Source of the DNA: Sceloporus undulatus
Lineage: Eukaryota > Chordata > Lepidosauria > Squamata > Phrynosomatidae
Assembly: GCF_019175285.1 (NCBI RefSeq)
Contig: NC_056528.1
Span: forward strand, 43,769,090-43,833,089
Reading direction: 5' to 3'
DNA length: 64,000 bases
Part shown: piece by piece, positions 31,101 to 42,666 of the stretch
Position numbering within the stretch: position 1 is the stretch's first letter
Layout of the letters: each line of letters starts with the position of its first letter
Translations under genes and position numbers: made by a program
The notes under the pieces: model-generated
Databases searched by the model: none
What the model was told of the DNA's origin: nothing
What the model saw: only the letters and a program-made list of their open reading frames with translations

Positions 31101-31556
31101 ACAGACTGTTGCGATTGAGTTTGAACATTAAAACTGCATACTGCAATAGTGCTTATAGACACTATAGGTTTAAAAAAGAGAGTTCTTTGCACAGGATGAT
31201 AGGATGGAGCTTGTCTGTCCATGATAGAGGTTTTGAGACAGCTAAGGGATATATAAAACAATAATAATAATTCTGGATGCTCTCATGAGATTCTATATTG
31301 AATTTTATGGCAACATATGCACCAAATTATATTGCTGACTGTGCTCCTGGGCCTTTAATAACTACAAGCCAGATTGCAATTCAGCAGATACAGATCTTTC
31401 CAATATTGCAGCATCCGTGCTGGGAAAAAGGAAATACACACACACACACAGAGAGAGAGAAAGATAAGCTGGCAACATTAACAGGATTTTATTGATTTAG
31501 TGATCTATTTCTTCTTTCTCTTTTTACTTTACTGTACTAGAATCCTTCTGGAATGA
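27930..31556 (+). CDS. SMIM9: Small integral membrane protein 9
   Basis: Three coding exons (27930-28152, 29269-29398, 31541-31556) join in frame into 122 residues. The protein is a predicted type I single-pass membrane protein of unknown function. It has a signal peptide, MACLHMLCLVVFASCTQG (residues 8-25), then an extracellular part. The conserved RRSWLSDYLDDLWSHIYNSF precedes the membrane helix (LYAFPVALVIMFLLCC) and the end CCATILLE. Human SMIM9 has the same layout (HRSWLNNFRDYLWQLI, then CCFTILVVDPVH) but a shorter exon 1 part. Junction phases are 1 and 2. Reading through the second donor would stop at once (ACG TAA), giving a protein three residues shorter. Position between F8 and MPP1 on the same strand agrees with human Xq28. 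Confidence 0.88.
28535..28625 (+). mobile_element. 3' body of a 5S-derived (5S-Sauria type) SINE
   Basis: AATGGCAAACCACCTCTGAG..ATTCCTTGCCTAGGAAATTC..GGGGTCACTATAAGCC matches the 3' body of the 5S-headed SINE at 30795. The 5S head is missing here. Confidence 0.7.
28631..28957 (+). mobile_element. tRNA-derived squamate SINE, near full length
   Basis: The tRNA-like head (GATGCGGTGGCTTAGTGGTT, then GGCAGTTTGAGACC) is followed by a CCAGCTTCTGCCAACCTAGC body. A short TAGATA run and the GAAACGGAGATGAGCACC..CTACCTTTACCTTTAAG end complete it. A distinct family from the other tRNA SINEs here; in the SMIM9 intron. Confidence 0.8.
29269..29398 (+). CDS. SMIM9: SMIM9 coding exon 2
   Basis: Encodes RIRRSWLSDYLDDLWSHIYN, then FPRGALYAFPVALVIMFLLC. 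It contains the juxtamembrane WL..LW motif shared with human and the membrane helix. The donor is GCCAC|gtaagt, phase 2. Confidence 0.93.
29552..29770. mobile_element. Foldback-type DNA element relic
   Basis: AAATCCCATGCAGAAATGGG..TTACTTTCAGAAAGTACCC..CCATCCCATGCGATATTAAA resembles the element at 6428-6752, but its arms are much more decayed. Confidence 0.5.
29771..30780. other. SMIM9 intron 2, unrecognised sequence
   Basis: Mixed-composition intron DNA with no recognisable gene or repeat family. Confidence 0.4.
30795..31003 (+). mobile_element. 5S rRNA-derived SINE (5S-Sauria type)
   Basis: The head GCCATCTGATCTTGGAAGCT..CTGGTTAGTACTTGGATGGG..AGACCACC is a diverged 5S rRNA gene, including its internal promoter region. 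The body AACTGGCAAAACCACCTCTA..TTGCCATAAGTCAACAGGC matches 28535-28625. A 5S head fused to a LINE-type tail defines a SINE3-class element. It is not a functional rRNA gene. Confidence 0.88.
31436..31461. repeat. (CA)n(GA)n microsatellite
   Basis: A short CA run joined to a GA run, in SMIM9 intron 2, 80 bp before the last coding exon. Confidence 0.85.
31541..31556 (+). CDS. SMIM9: SMIM9 coding exon 3 (16 coding bases)
   Basis: After the long pyrimidine tract TTCTTTCTCTTTTTACTTTA and CTGTACTAG, the exon supplies A ATC CTT CTG GAA TGA. This completes the split Thr codon and gives TILLE before the stop. Human SMIM9 continues CCFT with ILVV, so the match supports this tiny exon. Confidence 0.75.
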
Positions 31557-31926
31557 AGAGGGCCTTCCAGGAGCTATCAGCATCGAAATTCCCAGATGGA
31601 GAGGCTCAGCTTCACTTTGCTTGCCAAGAAAGTCCTGGGGAGCTTGAAAACAAAGTACTGTTTGGGACTTCAATTTTCAGAAGCCTTTCACCAGCGAGGA
31701 TACTACAATGCTGGCTAGGGTTTTCTAGAAGTATTATCCCTAAATGTAACTTTTGAGAGGGTCTCATATTGCCTTTTCTGAGTATTCAGGGACCAAACCC
31801 CCAAAACAATAGCAACAACAAAAGTTCTGTTGTTGTCATTCTTCTTGCAGAGATGACGTTGTCTTATTTGGAGTGATGCTGGTGTACCTAAGGGTGGTTT
31901 GAAAGGATGTGAAATATGAACAGTCA

Positions 31927-31932
31927 AATAAA
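31927..31932 (+). other. SMIM9: Candidate SMIM9 polyadenylation signal
   Basis: AATAAA 371 bp after the SMIM9 stop. A GT-rich stretch (GCAGTGTGTTGTTCTGG) lies about 50 bp further on. No competing AATAAA lies closer to the stop. Confidence 0.5.
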
Positions 31933-32124
31933 CATATTCCATTTATCTGCATTACTGGGTGTAATCCATAAATGTTATGCAGTGTGTTGTTCTGGCTCTC
32001 CGTCACTTTCTGAAAGACTGGATTGAAATGACTTAGGATGCATCCAGACTGGTTGACGTATTCTAGATTTCATTCTTGTTCGTTCCCATTTTATTTTGGT
32101 CATCCATACACGTTTTGTTTGCCA

Positions 32125-32345
32125 GCGTAGCGTCGTGGTTTGAGTGTTGGACTATGACTTTGGAAACCAGGGTTCGATTCACAGCTTGGCCATGAAACCT
32201 ACTGGGCAAGTCACACATTCTCAGCCTCAGGAGGAGTCAATGGCAAACCTCCTCTGAACAAATCTTCCCCAAAAAAACCCATGATAGGTTTGTCTTAGGG
32301 TTGCTGTAAGTTGGAAATGACTTCAAAGCACACAACAACAACAGC
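32125..32345 (+). mobile_element. tRNA-derived SINE, near full length
   Basis: Head GCCAGCGTAGCGTCGTGGTT (A box), B box GGGTTCGATTC, body GGGCAAGTCACACATTCTCA, then GGTTTGTCTTAGGGTTGCTG and an (AAC)n-type end. It directly abuts the TA/TG array, and its tail may have seeded it. Confidence 0.85.
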
Positions 32346-32799
32346 ATATACTCTGTGTGTGTGGTGTGTGTGTATAAACACACAGGGTATACAGTGTGTG
32401 TGTGTATATACATACAGGGTATACATAGTGTCTGTGTATATGTGTATATATAAACACAGAGTATACATATTGTGTGTGTGCACGTGCATATATATATATA
32501 TATATATATATATGAGTATAGAGTGTATGTGCCTATATATATATATATATATAACCGACACATAGAGTATACATATACTTAATGTCTCTCTCTGTGTGTA
32601 TACACACAGTATAAATATACTGTATACTGTGTGTGTGTGTGTACATATATATATAGTGTGTGTGTGCACACAAATACATATAGAACACACACATAGAGTA
32701 TACATATACACTGTGTGTTCGTGTGTGTATAAACACACACAAACAGTATACATGCATTGTGTGTGTATATATAAACACACATACACAGACTATATATAC

Positions 32800-32849
<50 letters not shown>

Positions 32850-33455
32850 GACATAGACATATAAACACAGAGTATACATAGTGTCTGTGTATAAACATAA
32901 TATACATATATACAGAACATACACATTGAATATACATATACTGAATGTCTGTGTGTGTGTATGTGTGTACATATACAGATAGGGAGAGAGAATATAAATT
33001 ATCTATATATATATGTGTGTGTGTATAGATTAGATATAGATATAGAGTATACAGTGTGCACAAACACACATATATAGAACATACACAGAGTATTTGTATA
33101 CTCTATGTGTGTTTATATATATAGAAGGGGAGCATACATATACTGTGTGTGTGTTTCTGTGTGTGTGTATGTATGTATATACATATACATATGGAGAGAG
33201 AATACACAGAATATGCATATACTGAATGTCTCTCTCTCTCTGTGCGTGCATATATACATAGAATAAATATACTGTGTGTAAATATAAAGTCTGCACACAC
33301 ACACACATATAGAACACACAAAGAGTATACATATACTCTGTATATGTGTGTGTGTGTGTATTTAAAGAAACACATATGCAGAGCAGACATATACTGAGCT
33401 GTGTGGATATGTGTTTATATGCAGCATATATACACATAGGATATATATATATATA

Positions 33456-33510
<55 letters not shown>

Positions 33511-33690
33511 TACACCCAGAGACACACATACAGAGTATACATATACTGTGTGTGTGCATATACATATATATAATCAGNNNNNNNNNNACACATTCATAGA
33601 ATATACATATACTCTGTATGTGTGTGTGTGTATACAGTGTAAGCACACATACAGAGCATGCATAGCCAGAGTGTGTGTGTGTTGATGCTC
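32346..33690. repeat. 1.3-kb TA/TG array of dyad-symmetric units
   Basis: Alternating (TG)n, (CA)n and (TA)n blocks are built round a recurring core, (CA)n-AGAGTATACATATACT-(TG)n, at irregular spacing of about 60-110 bp. Cores are visible near 32460, 32570, 32697, 32868, 33325 and 33533. The many frames across it (Thr/His/Tyr/Ile/Val-rich) are compositional artefacts. It includes the assembly gap. Confidence 0.92.
33578..33587. other. Assembly gap, 10 N
   Basis: Ten N inside the TA/TG array. The true size is unknown, since such arrays collapse in assemblies. Confidence 0.99.
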
Positions 33691-34130
33691 TACAGCCTCC
33701 CATTCACTGCAGTGTCGGGGTCTCCTCCTGGAGGGCCGTCCTTCTAATTCCTTCCCAGCTGAAGCCCTGCCTCCTTCCCTCCTCTTCTCCATCCCAGGCG
33801 CCGCCGAGTCACTCTGCTTCTGCTTCTGCTGCTGCAGCCCTTTCCCTGCTGGGCTCCTCCGTAGCGGAGCAGAGAGAAGGAAGGCAGCCGCCACCATGAC
33901 GCTGAAGGCCGGCCAGAGCGGGAGCCAGAGCAGCCTCCGGACCGCCCTCTCGGACCTCTACCTGGAGCACCTGCTGCACAACAGGCCCAAGGCCGAGGCG
34001 AGTGGCCGCAGGGAAGGGAAGGGAAGGGGCCACAGGCAAAGCCCTCCGGGGCTCTGGACTTCAATTCCCAGGAGCCTCGGATGCCTGGACAATGGCCGGG
34101 GATTCTGGGCGATGGAGTCCAAGACCCCTG
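33691..34130 (+). promoter_or_regulatory. MPP1: GC-rich MPP1 promoter and first-exon region
   Basis: Base composition switches abruptly from TA/TG repeats to CpG-containing GC-rich sequence around the MPP1 start codon (CAGGCGCCGCCGAGTC, CTCCGTAGCGGAGC). No TATA box is seen in the GC-rich part, as expected for a CpG-island promoter. The transcription start is not determined. Confidence 0.55.
33896..33997 (+). CDS. MPP1: MPP1 exon 1
   Basis: Encodes [20 protein letters not shown], then [14 protein letters not shown]. It ends GCCGAG|gcgagt: the only donor that keeps the human-like E-A-V junction in frame is a GC donor. A longer open reading through the intron is not coding. Confidence 0.93.
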
Positions 34131-37100
34131 GGAGGCCAGAGGTTGGGGCATCACTGAGACGCAGTCCCTTTGGGCAATGGGGTCACTGGGGTTGGTGTCA
34201 CCCCATTTGGTCACTCAATGGGGTCTCTAGGGTTGGCGTCACTCAGTGTGGTCACTCAGTGACATCAGTAGGGTTGGTGTCACCCAGTGTGGTCACTCAA
34301 TGGGGTCTCTAGGGTTGGCGTCATTAAGTGTGGTCACTCAGTGACATCACTAGGGTTGGTGTCACCCAGTGTGATCACTCAATGGGATTGCTAGGGCTGC
34401 ATTAATCCAGTGTGGTCACTCAATGGGATCAATAGGGGATATCACGCAGTGTGCTCACTCAATAGCATCACTAGGGTTAGCGTCACCCAGTGTGGTCACT
34501 CAGTGGGGTGTGGTCACTCAATGGGGTTGCTAGGGGTGGAGTCACCCAGTGTGGTCACTCAGTGGGGTCCTAGGGTTGGCGCCACCCAGTGTGATCATTC
34601 AATGGAGCCGCTAGGATTGGCTTCATCCAGTGTGGTCATTTAATGGGGTCACTAGAGTTGGCCCAGTGGTCACTCAATGGGGTCTCTAGGGTTGGTGTCA
34701 CCCAGTGTGGTCACTCATGGTGTTATCCTCCTTCTACATTGACCCATACCACACCATATTGTTGTTGTTGTGTGTCTTCAAGTCATTTCTGAGTTATGGC
34801 AATAACCCTGAGGCTACCATGGGTTTTGGGGGGGGGGCAAGGTTTGTTTAGAGGGAGGGTTGCCCTTGCCATCCTCTGAGGCTGAGAGAGAGTGACTTGC
34901 TCAAGGTCACCCAGTGGGTTCCCATAGGTGAGCCAGGATTCGAATACAGCCTCCGGAGTCAGAGTCCAACACTCAGTTCATTACACCATGTTGGCTCTTC
35001 ATCATTGCTTGATTTGCTAAGTTAGGCAAATCCCTTGTAGACAACCCTCGGTTGCTCCAGCTGACCTGGAGCGCTTTCATACGTAATGTTTTGGGTTATG
35101 AACCAAAAACATGCTCACTAGAAGAGCGCACACATAGTAGCACCATACTCACATGGGGCTCACTCTTGTTTTAGCAGAGAGAGAGGGTTTTCGACTATTT
35201 GCATGCTCTCCTGTGTTCTCCAGAAAGCTGATCAGTTGGCTTTCTAAGGATCCAACGGACCTGAAATCTCGATGCCGTTACAGATGTGGGAGACGTTTGG
35301 CTGGGGCAGAACCTGGCAAGTCGGCAAGTCTCCTGGCAAGCTGGGATTCTCTGCAGGATCTAATAATGGCAGCAGTGGTTTTTTTTTGATAACTCACTGT
35401 TTTCCCCAGATGTGGTGCCATCAAGACTAATGCTTTTTAATGCAAGAGGTGGAGGACAACATCCCAAAGGGGTTGCATTTGATGGTCCATGGATGCCCTG
35501 GTCAATGTCAGTCTTATGGCCGAGATCCAAAGTCTCCCTTGCGCTGGTCCAGTAGCACCTGACAGTCCTCTGAGACTACCTGGATTTTCCTCCCAATTCT
35601 TGCTTATTGTGTAGATTGAAAGCTGTTCCGAAAAGTCTTCCAGCGCCCTAGAATGGTTCTCTGGAAAACAGAGGGAAAGAAAGCATTGGGTCTTGGTCCT
35701 TTCAGGCTTTGGACCTGATCCATGAGTGACAAGCTCTTCAAGTTCTCGCATCCATGTTACTATTCAGCAGCAGAGTGTTGCTGTATTCAGCTGCTTGCGG
35801 AGCCAGGCAAGACAACATGAGGGCCAGGAGGAGGGATGGGAAAGGGGTTGCTCTATTACCTATCTAAGCCCCAGCACCTCCAAAATACTTTCTATTGCAA
35901 TTGGGATTACTCACAACAGTATATTGCTGCTGCAGAAATCCATCCTTCCAGCTATTGTGAAGGTTGCAACTAAGCTCAGAGAGAACAGGAAAGTCTGTAG
36001 CGTGTGAGCAGATAACATCACTATCCCTGTTATTTATTCCTGGTCTTGATACTGTTTGGAAGCTGAGAAGAGAAATCTTCTGCATGATGTGTAGTTTATA
36101 TCTCATTATATCTAGTTCTGATGGCTTTGCAGTAGGATATCTATGGGCTGGTTTTGGCAATCATGTCTAATTTTCTTTCTTTTGAATTAAAGATACGACG
36201 ATTGGCATCCTGGGGAGACTACTATCTTTGTTACTCTTTGCGGAAGCATTTCTGACATGTCAGTGCCTTGTTTGAGTGGTGTGTTCCACACACAGATCAG
36301 AAAGCGGTGATGTAAGAGGGACCTGCCAGAGTTGTTCATCTGTTTGTCAGGTCTTGCGCATGATGCACCTGTTAGTGCACCATTTCCGTATCACTGTTTT
36401 ACGTCTAGTCTGATCACAGAGTGTTGTATGCTTTTGGATGACTGTTTGAATGAAACACTTGGCTGAAAGACTTCCTGTGTGAGGATGGCAACCATGTGAA
36501 GAGTTGTCTGTAGTTAATGCAGTGGCAAGAACTATTTAAAGGGATCAGGAGTGACCCAAGACATTTTGCTGCCTGAGGCAAAGTACAAGATTGTACCTCC
36601 CATGTTCCATCCTATATCAAGATGCCAGGCCTAATTGGGCTGGTCCCTGACTCTTACCTGAAAACTGGCAGTAGGGGGTATAGTCCAGGCGTTGTGGGAT
36701 ACATAGTGCCAACAAAACAAAGAGGAATGTCCAGGGGACTTGAGAATAGTAGCTGGGGAGATGTCACAGCATCTTCTCTTGGCCATCACTTATAGACACT
36801 GGCATGCAGTCAGTTGCTTCCTGCTGAACTACTTTTCTGTCCACATTTGCTGGCATTTATTTTTGGAATCCAAGTTGTTTCTGCACAGTGTAGGCATAGT
36901 TTTATCAAGGTACCCAGTCTGCATCTCTGTAGGGCACAGATTGGTATGTCTCCCCTTACAAAAACAAGTTCAATAACCACATGGAGAAAGTTATCATATC
37001 ACGGAGCAGGTGTGAGCATCAGACTATTATAAAGAAATCTGTCCCAAATCACTGGTCATCCACAGAAATTAATGTCTCAACTAGAGATGGAAAAATTATT

Positions 37101-40100
37101 TGAAAATATTCAGAAAATGGTCAAACCCCCTTTTTGTACAAAGAGTGAGAAAACCTGACAAGAAGAATACTGAGAAGAATCTCTGCAATTCAGGACTTAC
37201 TCTGGATAACATTTGCACATGGTTGTTTTGCAAAGAAAACAGCATTTTATGCATGGAAAAATAATATTTCAATGCAGAAATATTAATTCCTGTACAGAAA
37301 ATGCTACAATTGAGGCTTTATTTTGTGTAAAGTTCACACATGGTTGATTTGCATAGAAAACCCAGATTTTCTGTACAGGAATTACCATTTCTGCGTTGAG
37401 ATACTGTTTTCTGCACAGAAAAATGCAGGTTTCTGTGCAAAACGACCACATGCAGATTTTGTTCAGAAAGTCCCAAATTGTGAATAGTCTTTGAAAATTG
37501 GTTTTCGACAACTTTCTCACAGTGGGAAGAAAACTGCTGGAATTACTCATTCAGGAAGAAACTTAGTGAAGACTTACATCCCTCTGCCTGACCTTGCACC
37601 AGTCAGTAGAGCAAGGGTGAGTGCAACCCATGGACAACATGCACCCTGAACCTCCAGTTTAAAAACTGCCCATTTTGGGGGCGCAAATCACAAAAAACAC
37701 CCACCGATATTGGAAAATATGGTGCACTTTTACCTTGTGAGTACAAATAGCTGGAAACAGCCAGAAACAAAATCAGAAGTGTTGTTTCTAGATCAGGGCA
37801 TCCCCCCCTCTCTCTTTCCAGTCTCTTGTTAGAGAAACCAGTAAAAACTCTGGAAGTGTGACCTTTGGGCCAGGAAGATGTCTTTTAAGAGGAACTAATG
37901 ACTTGGAAATGAACGGTCTTGTTAATGTTTGAGCCTATTAATGCACTGCTTTGCATTTTACTGCAGCTGTTAAAGGAGATCTTGCTCTCTCTTTTTGTGT
38001 AATAGCAGAGCGATTACTTCCTTTCAAAACCATATATATAATCTGCTGTTTTGCAGCCCCAAATTGGAGGCAGGTTGCATGTGTTGATTGTTAGGTTTAT
38101 ACCTGAGCATTCAGATGCTGGAAAGAACTCTGTAACAGTGATTGTGTTTCTATGCCTAAGAATTACTTGCTCATTTATTAGCTTCATCCATAAAGTCCTC
38201 CTCTGCCATCTTAACATGGCATGGATGTGACCCTGGATGCTTGATGATTATGGCAATTAGAGTGTATGCGTTGGCAGTTTGTACCATGTTCCAGAAGTAG
38301 ACTATGCATCTGTCATCCTTGGACTGGTGTAGCACTTGTTTGGTTCCAAAAACCCCTGTGGATAACAAAATCCGTGGATGCTCATAGTAAAATGGTGTTC
38401 CTTATATAAAATAGAAAATCAAAATATAGTGTTTTGGAATATTTTCAAGCCGTGGATGCTTGAATCCATGGATAGAAAATCCGTGGATAAGAGGGGCCTA
38501 CTGTACACTGTACAGAGCCACTCATCGCCAGAAGGATAGCCACAAGGGGATGAACTGGCTACTGTAATAAACCATGGCTTAATTGAGACCAGCATCTGTG
38601 GAAGGGCTGCTTGTATTAATGAAATCATATCTTTTCAAGGTAATTAGCAGATTTATATCCCACCTTTCCTCCAACGGGGTTGTGGCAGTGTACTTGGCTT
38701 TCTTGTTCCACAACTATCCTCATAAGAACCCTGTAAAGTAGACCAAACTGAAAGAGAGAGAAAGAAAAAGAGAGAGACTAACTCAAGGTCTGCCCTGGAG
38801 TTTCATGGCACAAAGTTGATGAGAACCTGGGTCTCCTATGTCCTGATCCAACACTGCTATGTCACATTAGCTGTCAAAACTGAATGGAAGCTCTTCAGGC
38901 ACAAACGGCATACAATATTAATTGTAGATGCATGCAACGAAGCCCCAACATGTTAAAATGGAAAACATACTTGTTGCTCCCCTATATCTAGTACAACAGT
39001 AGAGTTGAAAGAGTTCAGGGGCAGAAAAACATGCAAGTGACAAATGTCAAGCTAGAAAAGATTAAGGATCTTTTTTCTCAGTTGGCATTTGCCATGCCAA
39101 AAAGGATTTAAGGTTAAGCAAAGAACTTGGGAAGGTTACATTTTGGGACTATAACCTCCAGAATGGTGGAGCTGGCTGGGAGCTTCTGAGGACTCTAGTA
39201 ACTTTTTCATGATCTTTCACCTGTTGTACTTCCATTCCAAACTGTAGTGTGTCAAGGCTATTTTTTAATTATTATTTTTTTAATAATTAAAATAATAATA
39301 ATATAGGACTTCAGTTCCTATAATTCATTAAAGCAATAATGGTTAAGACTTTGAGGAGGTGGAGTCCAAAATATTTGGAGGGGCAAAGGTTCTCCACTAA
39401 TTTGCCAAAGCTTAGTTTACCTGGGCACCTGTATTGAGTAGGAATACAACAGTTCACTCCCTTCACCTTTCCATTGTAGCATGTGCCTATAGGAGCCAGG
39501 AGTGTTAAAGGAGGCCTGCTAGCTTGTTTTCAATGTAGGATTTCCCTGTATACAGCAGAACAACATGAACTGGTTGACCCTTTGCCACCTCCTAGATTTA
39601 ATAACAGTTTCATTGCTGCTGAATTTTGCTGAGCTGGCCTGGTGCGTCTTGCTTCATTTGGTGGCACATTCTGATAGCTGTCTGTGGAGGTTGTAACTTC
39701 CTACAGATGCTTCCTCTTTTGAGAAAGTGGCAGACTGTCATGCTTTAGCATGAGACAGGACTCGAATTTCAGACTGTGCATACTTTAGTATTTGATCTTG
39801 GAAGGCCTTTTCAGAAACAGGTCTTAATTAGTATAATGAATTTATGGACCATTCCAGGGGTCATTCATACGTACTTTTTGAATGGAAAGATTTGCATCTC
39901 TGCACCGATTCAGAATTGTTCAGAATCGGTTCGGTGTTCCCACTACGTTTTAACTCTCCGTTGCATTTAAACCTGGTCACTGTTCCGATTAGCCACCATT
40001 TTGGATGGGAATGGAGGCGCCTCCATTTCCGGAATGGTGGCAGTGAAATCCAAATCAATCCAATAGCTTATTCTCACTATCAGAGATGCAGATCGTTGCG

Positions 40101-42625
40101 GTTCTTAAAAAAAGAACCACTAAAGGATCTGGTGTCAAATGCACTGGTTTAAGTGGCCTTTTCATCCCCCTGACCCCCCTGCAGACTGCATCGATTGCAA
40201 TTGGGGTAAGTGCGAATGTCACGAAAATAAACCAGTTCCAAACTGGTTTATTTCTCTAGTGTGAATGAGTCCCAGGTCTTACTTCTGAAAGGGCTATACC
40301 ACTAGGGTGTATGTAAACATGTTCAAATGTTTGAGAATAACAATATCCCTGCTCATTCCTGATTTGTACCTAGGTACCGGAATCCTTTTGAAAGAGGGTG
40401 CAGATGAAAAGTTAGACATTCATGCATTGAGCATAAAGGTTTGAAGAGGACTCTTTTAAAAGTGTTCAGCTATTCCAAAGCTTCCATGTTCAAGCTGAAC
40501 ACTGTTCTAGGTTGTCAGACTCTGGCACCCAACATGTGAAAATAGTTTGATAAACTTGGGGCTGGGTTAGGTGTCCATTCACCTCCGAAGCCCAGCATGT
40601 ATTCACAGCTCAAGTGTGTAGCTGTACAGAGCTAAGGCATACAGCTGCACATAGGTACTTTTAATATGTTTCTTCTGGATCAAGCTCTTCCTGCTCCTCG
40701 TCTGTCTTTATCATAAGACTCAGCTTTCCATCCCTCAGCCAAAAGCAAAGGTTGGAGGAAGGCTGGGGAGGGGGTGACGGGAGAAAAGCCTGACCAGACC
40801 AGTCTGTCAGCTGGTGGAATGTGCTGTGTTCTGGGGAAATTTTTGCTGAGTCTAGAGATCTGGCCCTGAGCTGCATCATGGGCTACTTCAAGGAAAGAAT
40901 AGGCGATAAGAGAGGAGGCTGGGCTGAGTCAGCTATCCTGATGGGCACTTTGAACCCAGGCCAGCATCTCCGCTGCAAGAGATAAGGGTGGCAGCAGTTG
41001 GAGAACACTGATTCAGAGCGATTGCAACACAGCGCAGCCAGCTCATGCAGCTCAACAGAAGACTGCTCTGGCAATCTTCTCTCCCTATCTTTGGATTCAC
41101 CCATGCTCCAGGCCCACAAGACTCACTTCTTTCACTTATGCACAGATAGAGCGTAAGAGTCATGTGGGATTGGAGCATGCTTTTTTTCACACAGCAGGCA
41201 ACTGGTACTTCAGAAAAGTAGAGTTGGGATTTGCAGGATTATAGTATGGGAACTGAATTGTTGGGACTTTTTGATGAACCGGGGAAAGGATGTCCTGTGT
41301 CAGAATTCATAGACTTCCCTGTTTAGCTGCAATGATCACAATAGCTGGGAGAGAGTGATGTTTCCCGAGCAAGAACATATTGTAATGAATCGGTCCTTTT
41401 ACAATGCACAGTATTTGGGTCTTGAATGGAGCACTGGTGGACCTCACAACTGAAAGTACATCCCACAAGCTTACATACTACCACCACTGGTGGGGAATAG
41501 GATGGCTCAAATATCCATAGGACAGAGAGAGGGAGATCCCATAAGTCTGCTATATAACTTTAAAATTCAATTTCCAGTAGATCAATACCTAAATACATAG
41601 TGTTCACAGTCTGGTAGTACTGAAGACACAATAGGTCCACTGGGCATGAAATGTTTTACTGGAGAAAGATTAATGACCATAGGTCTAAACAAATGAAGGG
41701 AAGAGCAAACACCAGATGCATTTGGGCATTGCTGTCTTCTTCAGTTTCAGTGGCCATTATTGAAATGCAGAGGGAGAGAGAGAGAGAGAGAGAGAGTGAG
41801 AGAGAGTAAATCCATGCGCGCGCACACACTTATACCTCTGTTTTAAGCAACTGAGGACAGATACCAAAACATTTTGCTTATTAACTGAAATATTAAACTC
41901 TATTTGTTAATCATTCCCCCTTCTCTGTATATGTGTGCATAGCTGCAGTGTATTTATAAAAAAATATTTCCTGGCTCTGTCTGTTGCTTTCCAGGTTTGT
42001 GAATCAGGTCGTACCTTCCTTCTTTCCCCTCCCCTCCTTTCCTTAATTAATAAATGAAGACACTTTAAACGGACCTGTCCCTGGTGAAGATGAAAAGTGC
42101 TAGAGCTGACTGTGGGGCTAGCTATGGAGCACTAGCATGCTGTTCACCTTCTCTTCAAAACGCCATACCACTGAGGTTGCAAAGGAGGACAAAAACAAAA
42201 CAAAACCCAAACCAGCCCTCCTTTGCAGTTTGATTCATAAATAGGTATTTGAAGCAGAGTTTGGAAAGTTATTTTGTTGGACAACTTCCATTGGCCATGT
42301 TTCCAGGGAGTTTGCGACAGATGCAGTCTAACAGAGTAGCATTTCCAAGGTCTGATTAGAAGGCATGCTGCATCCGAAAGCCATTAAAGGAGAACGAATT
42401 TCATGATTTCCCCAGCCATCCGCTTTCAAACATGTGTCCTTTGCAGTTTGTTCTTCTGACTCCATACAATATACCATTACCAATACATTGCATTGGTAAT
42501 GGTATATTGTTTTATTGAGTGTATTTTATATGACATTGTAGTTTTAATCTTGTAATTGTTGTTTTTATTGTTGTAATCCCGCCTCGATCCGCAGGGAGAG
42601 GTGGGAAATATAAATATAAATAAAA

Positions 42626-42666
<41 letters not shown>

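Noticed and set aside
32237-33703. Many long open frames rich in Tyr, Thr, His, Ile, Val and Cys on both strands
   Set aside because: They are translations of the TA/TG array; no codon bias, domain or splice evidence, and one spans the N gap.
33998-34004. Conventional GT donor four bases downstream for MPP1 exon 1
   Set aside because: It shifts the frame of exon 2 and leads to an early stop; the GC donor restores the human-like junction.
33896-34312. 138-codon frame continuing from MPP1 exon 1
   Set aside because: After codon 34 it runs into the 41-bp minisatellite. MPP1 homology resumes only at 46064, so the rest is intron.
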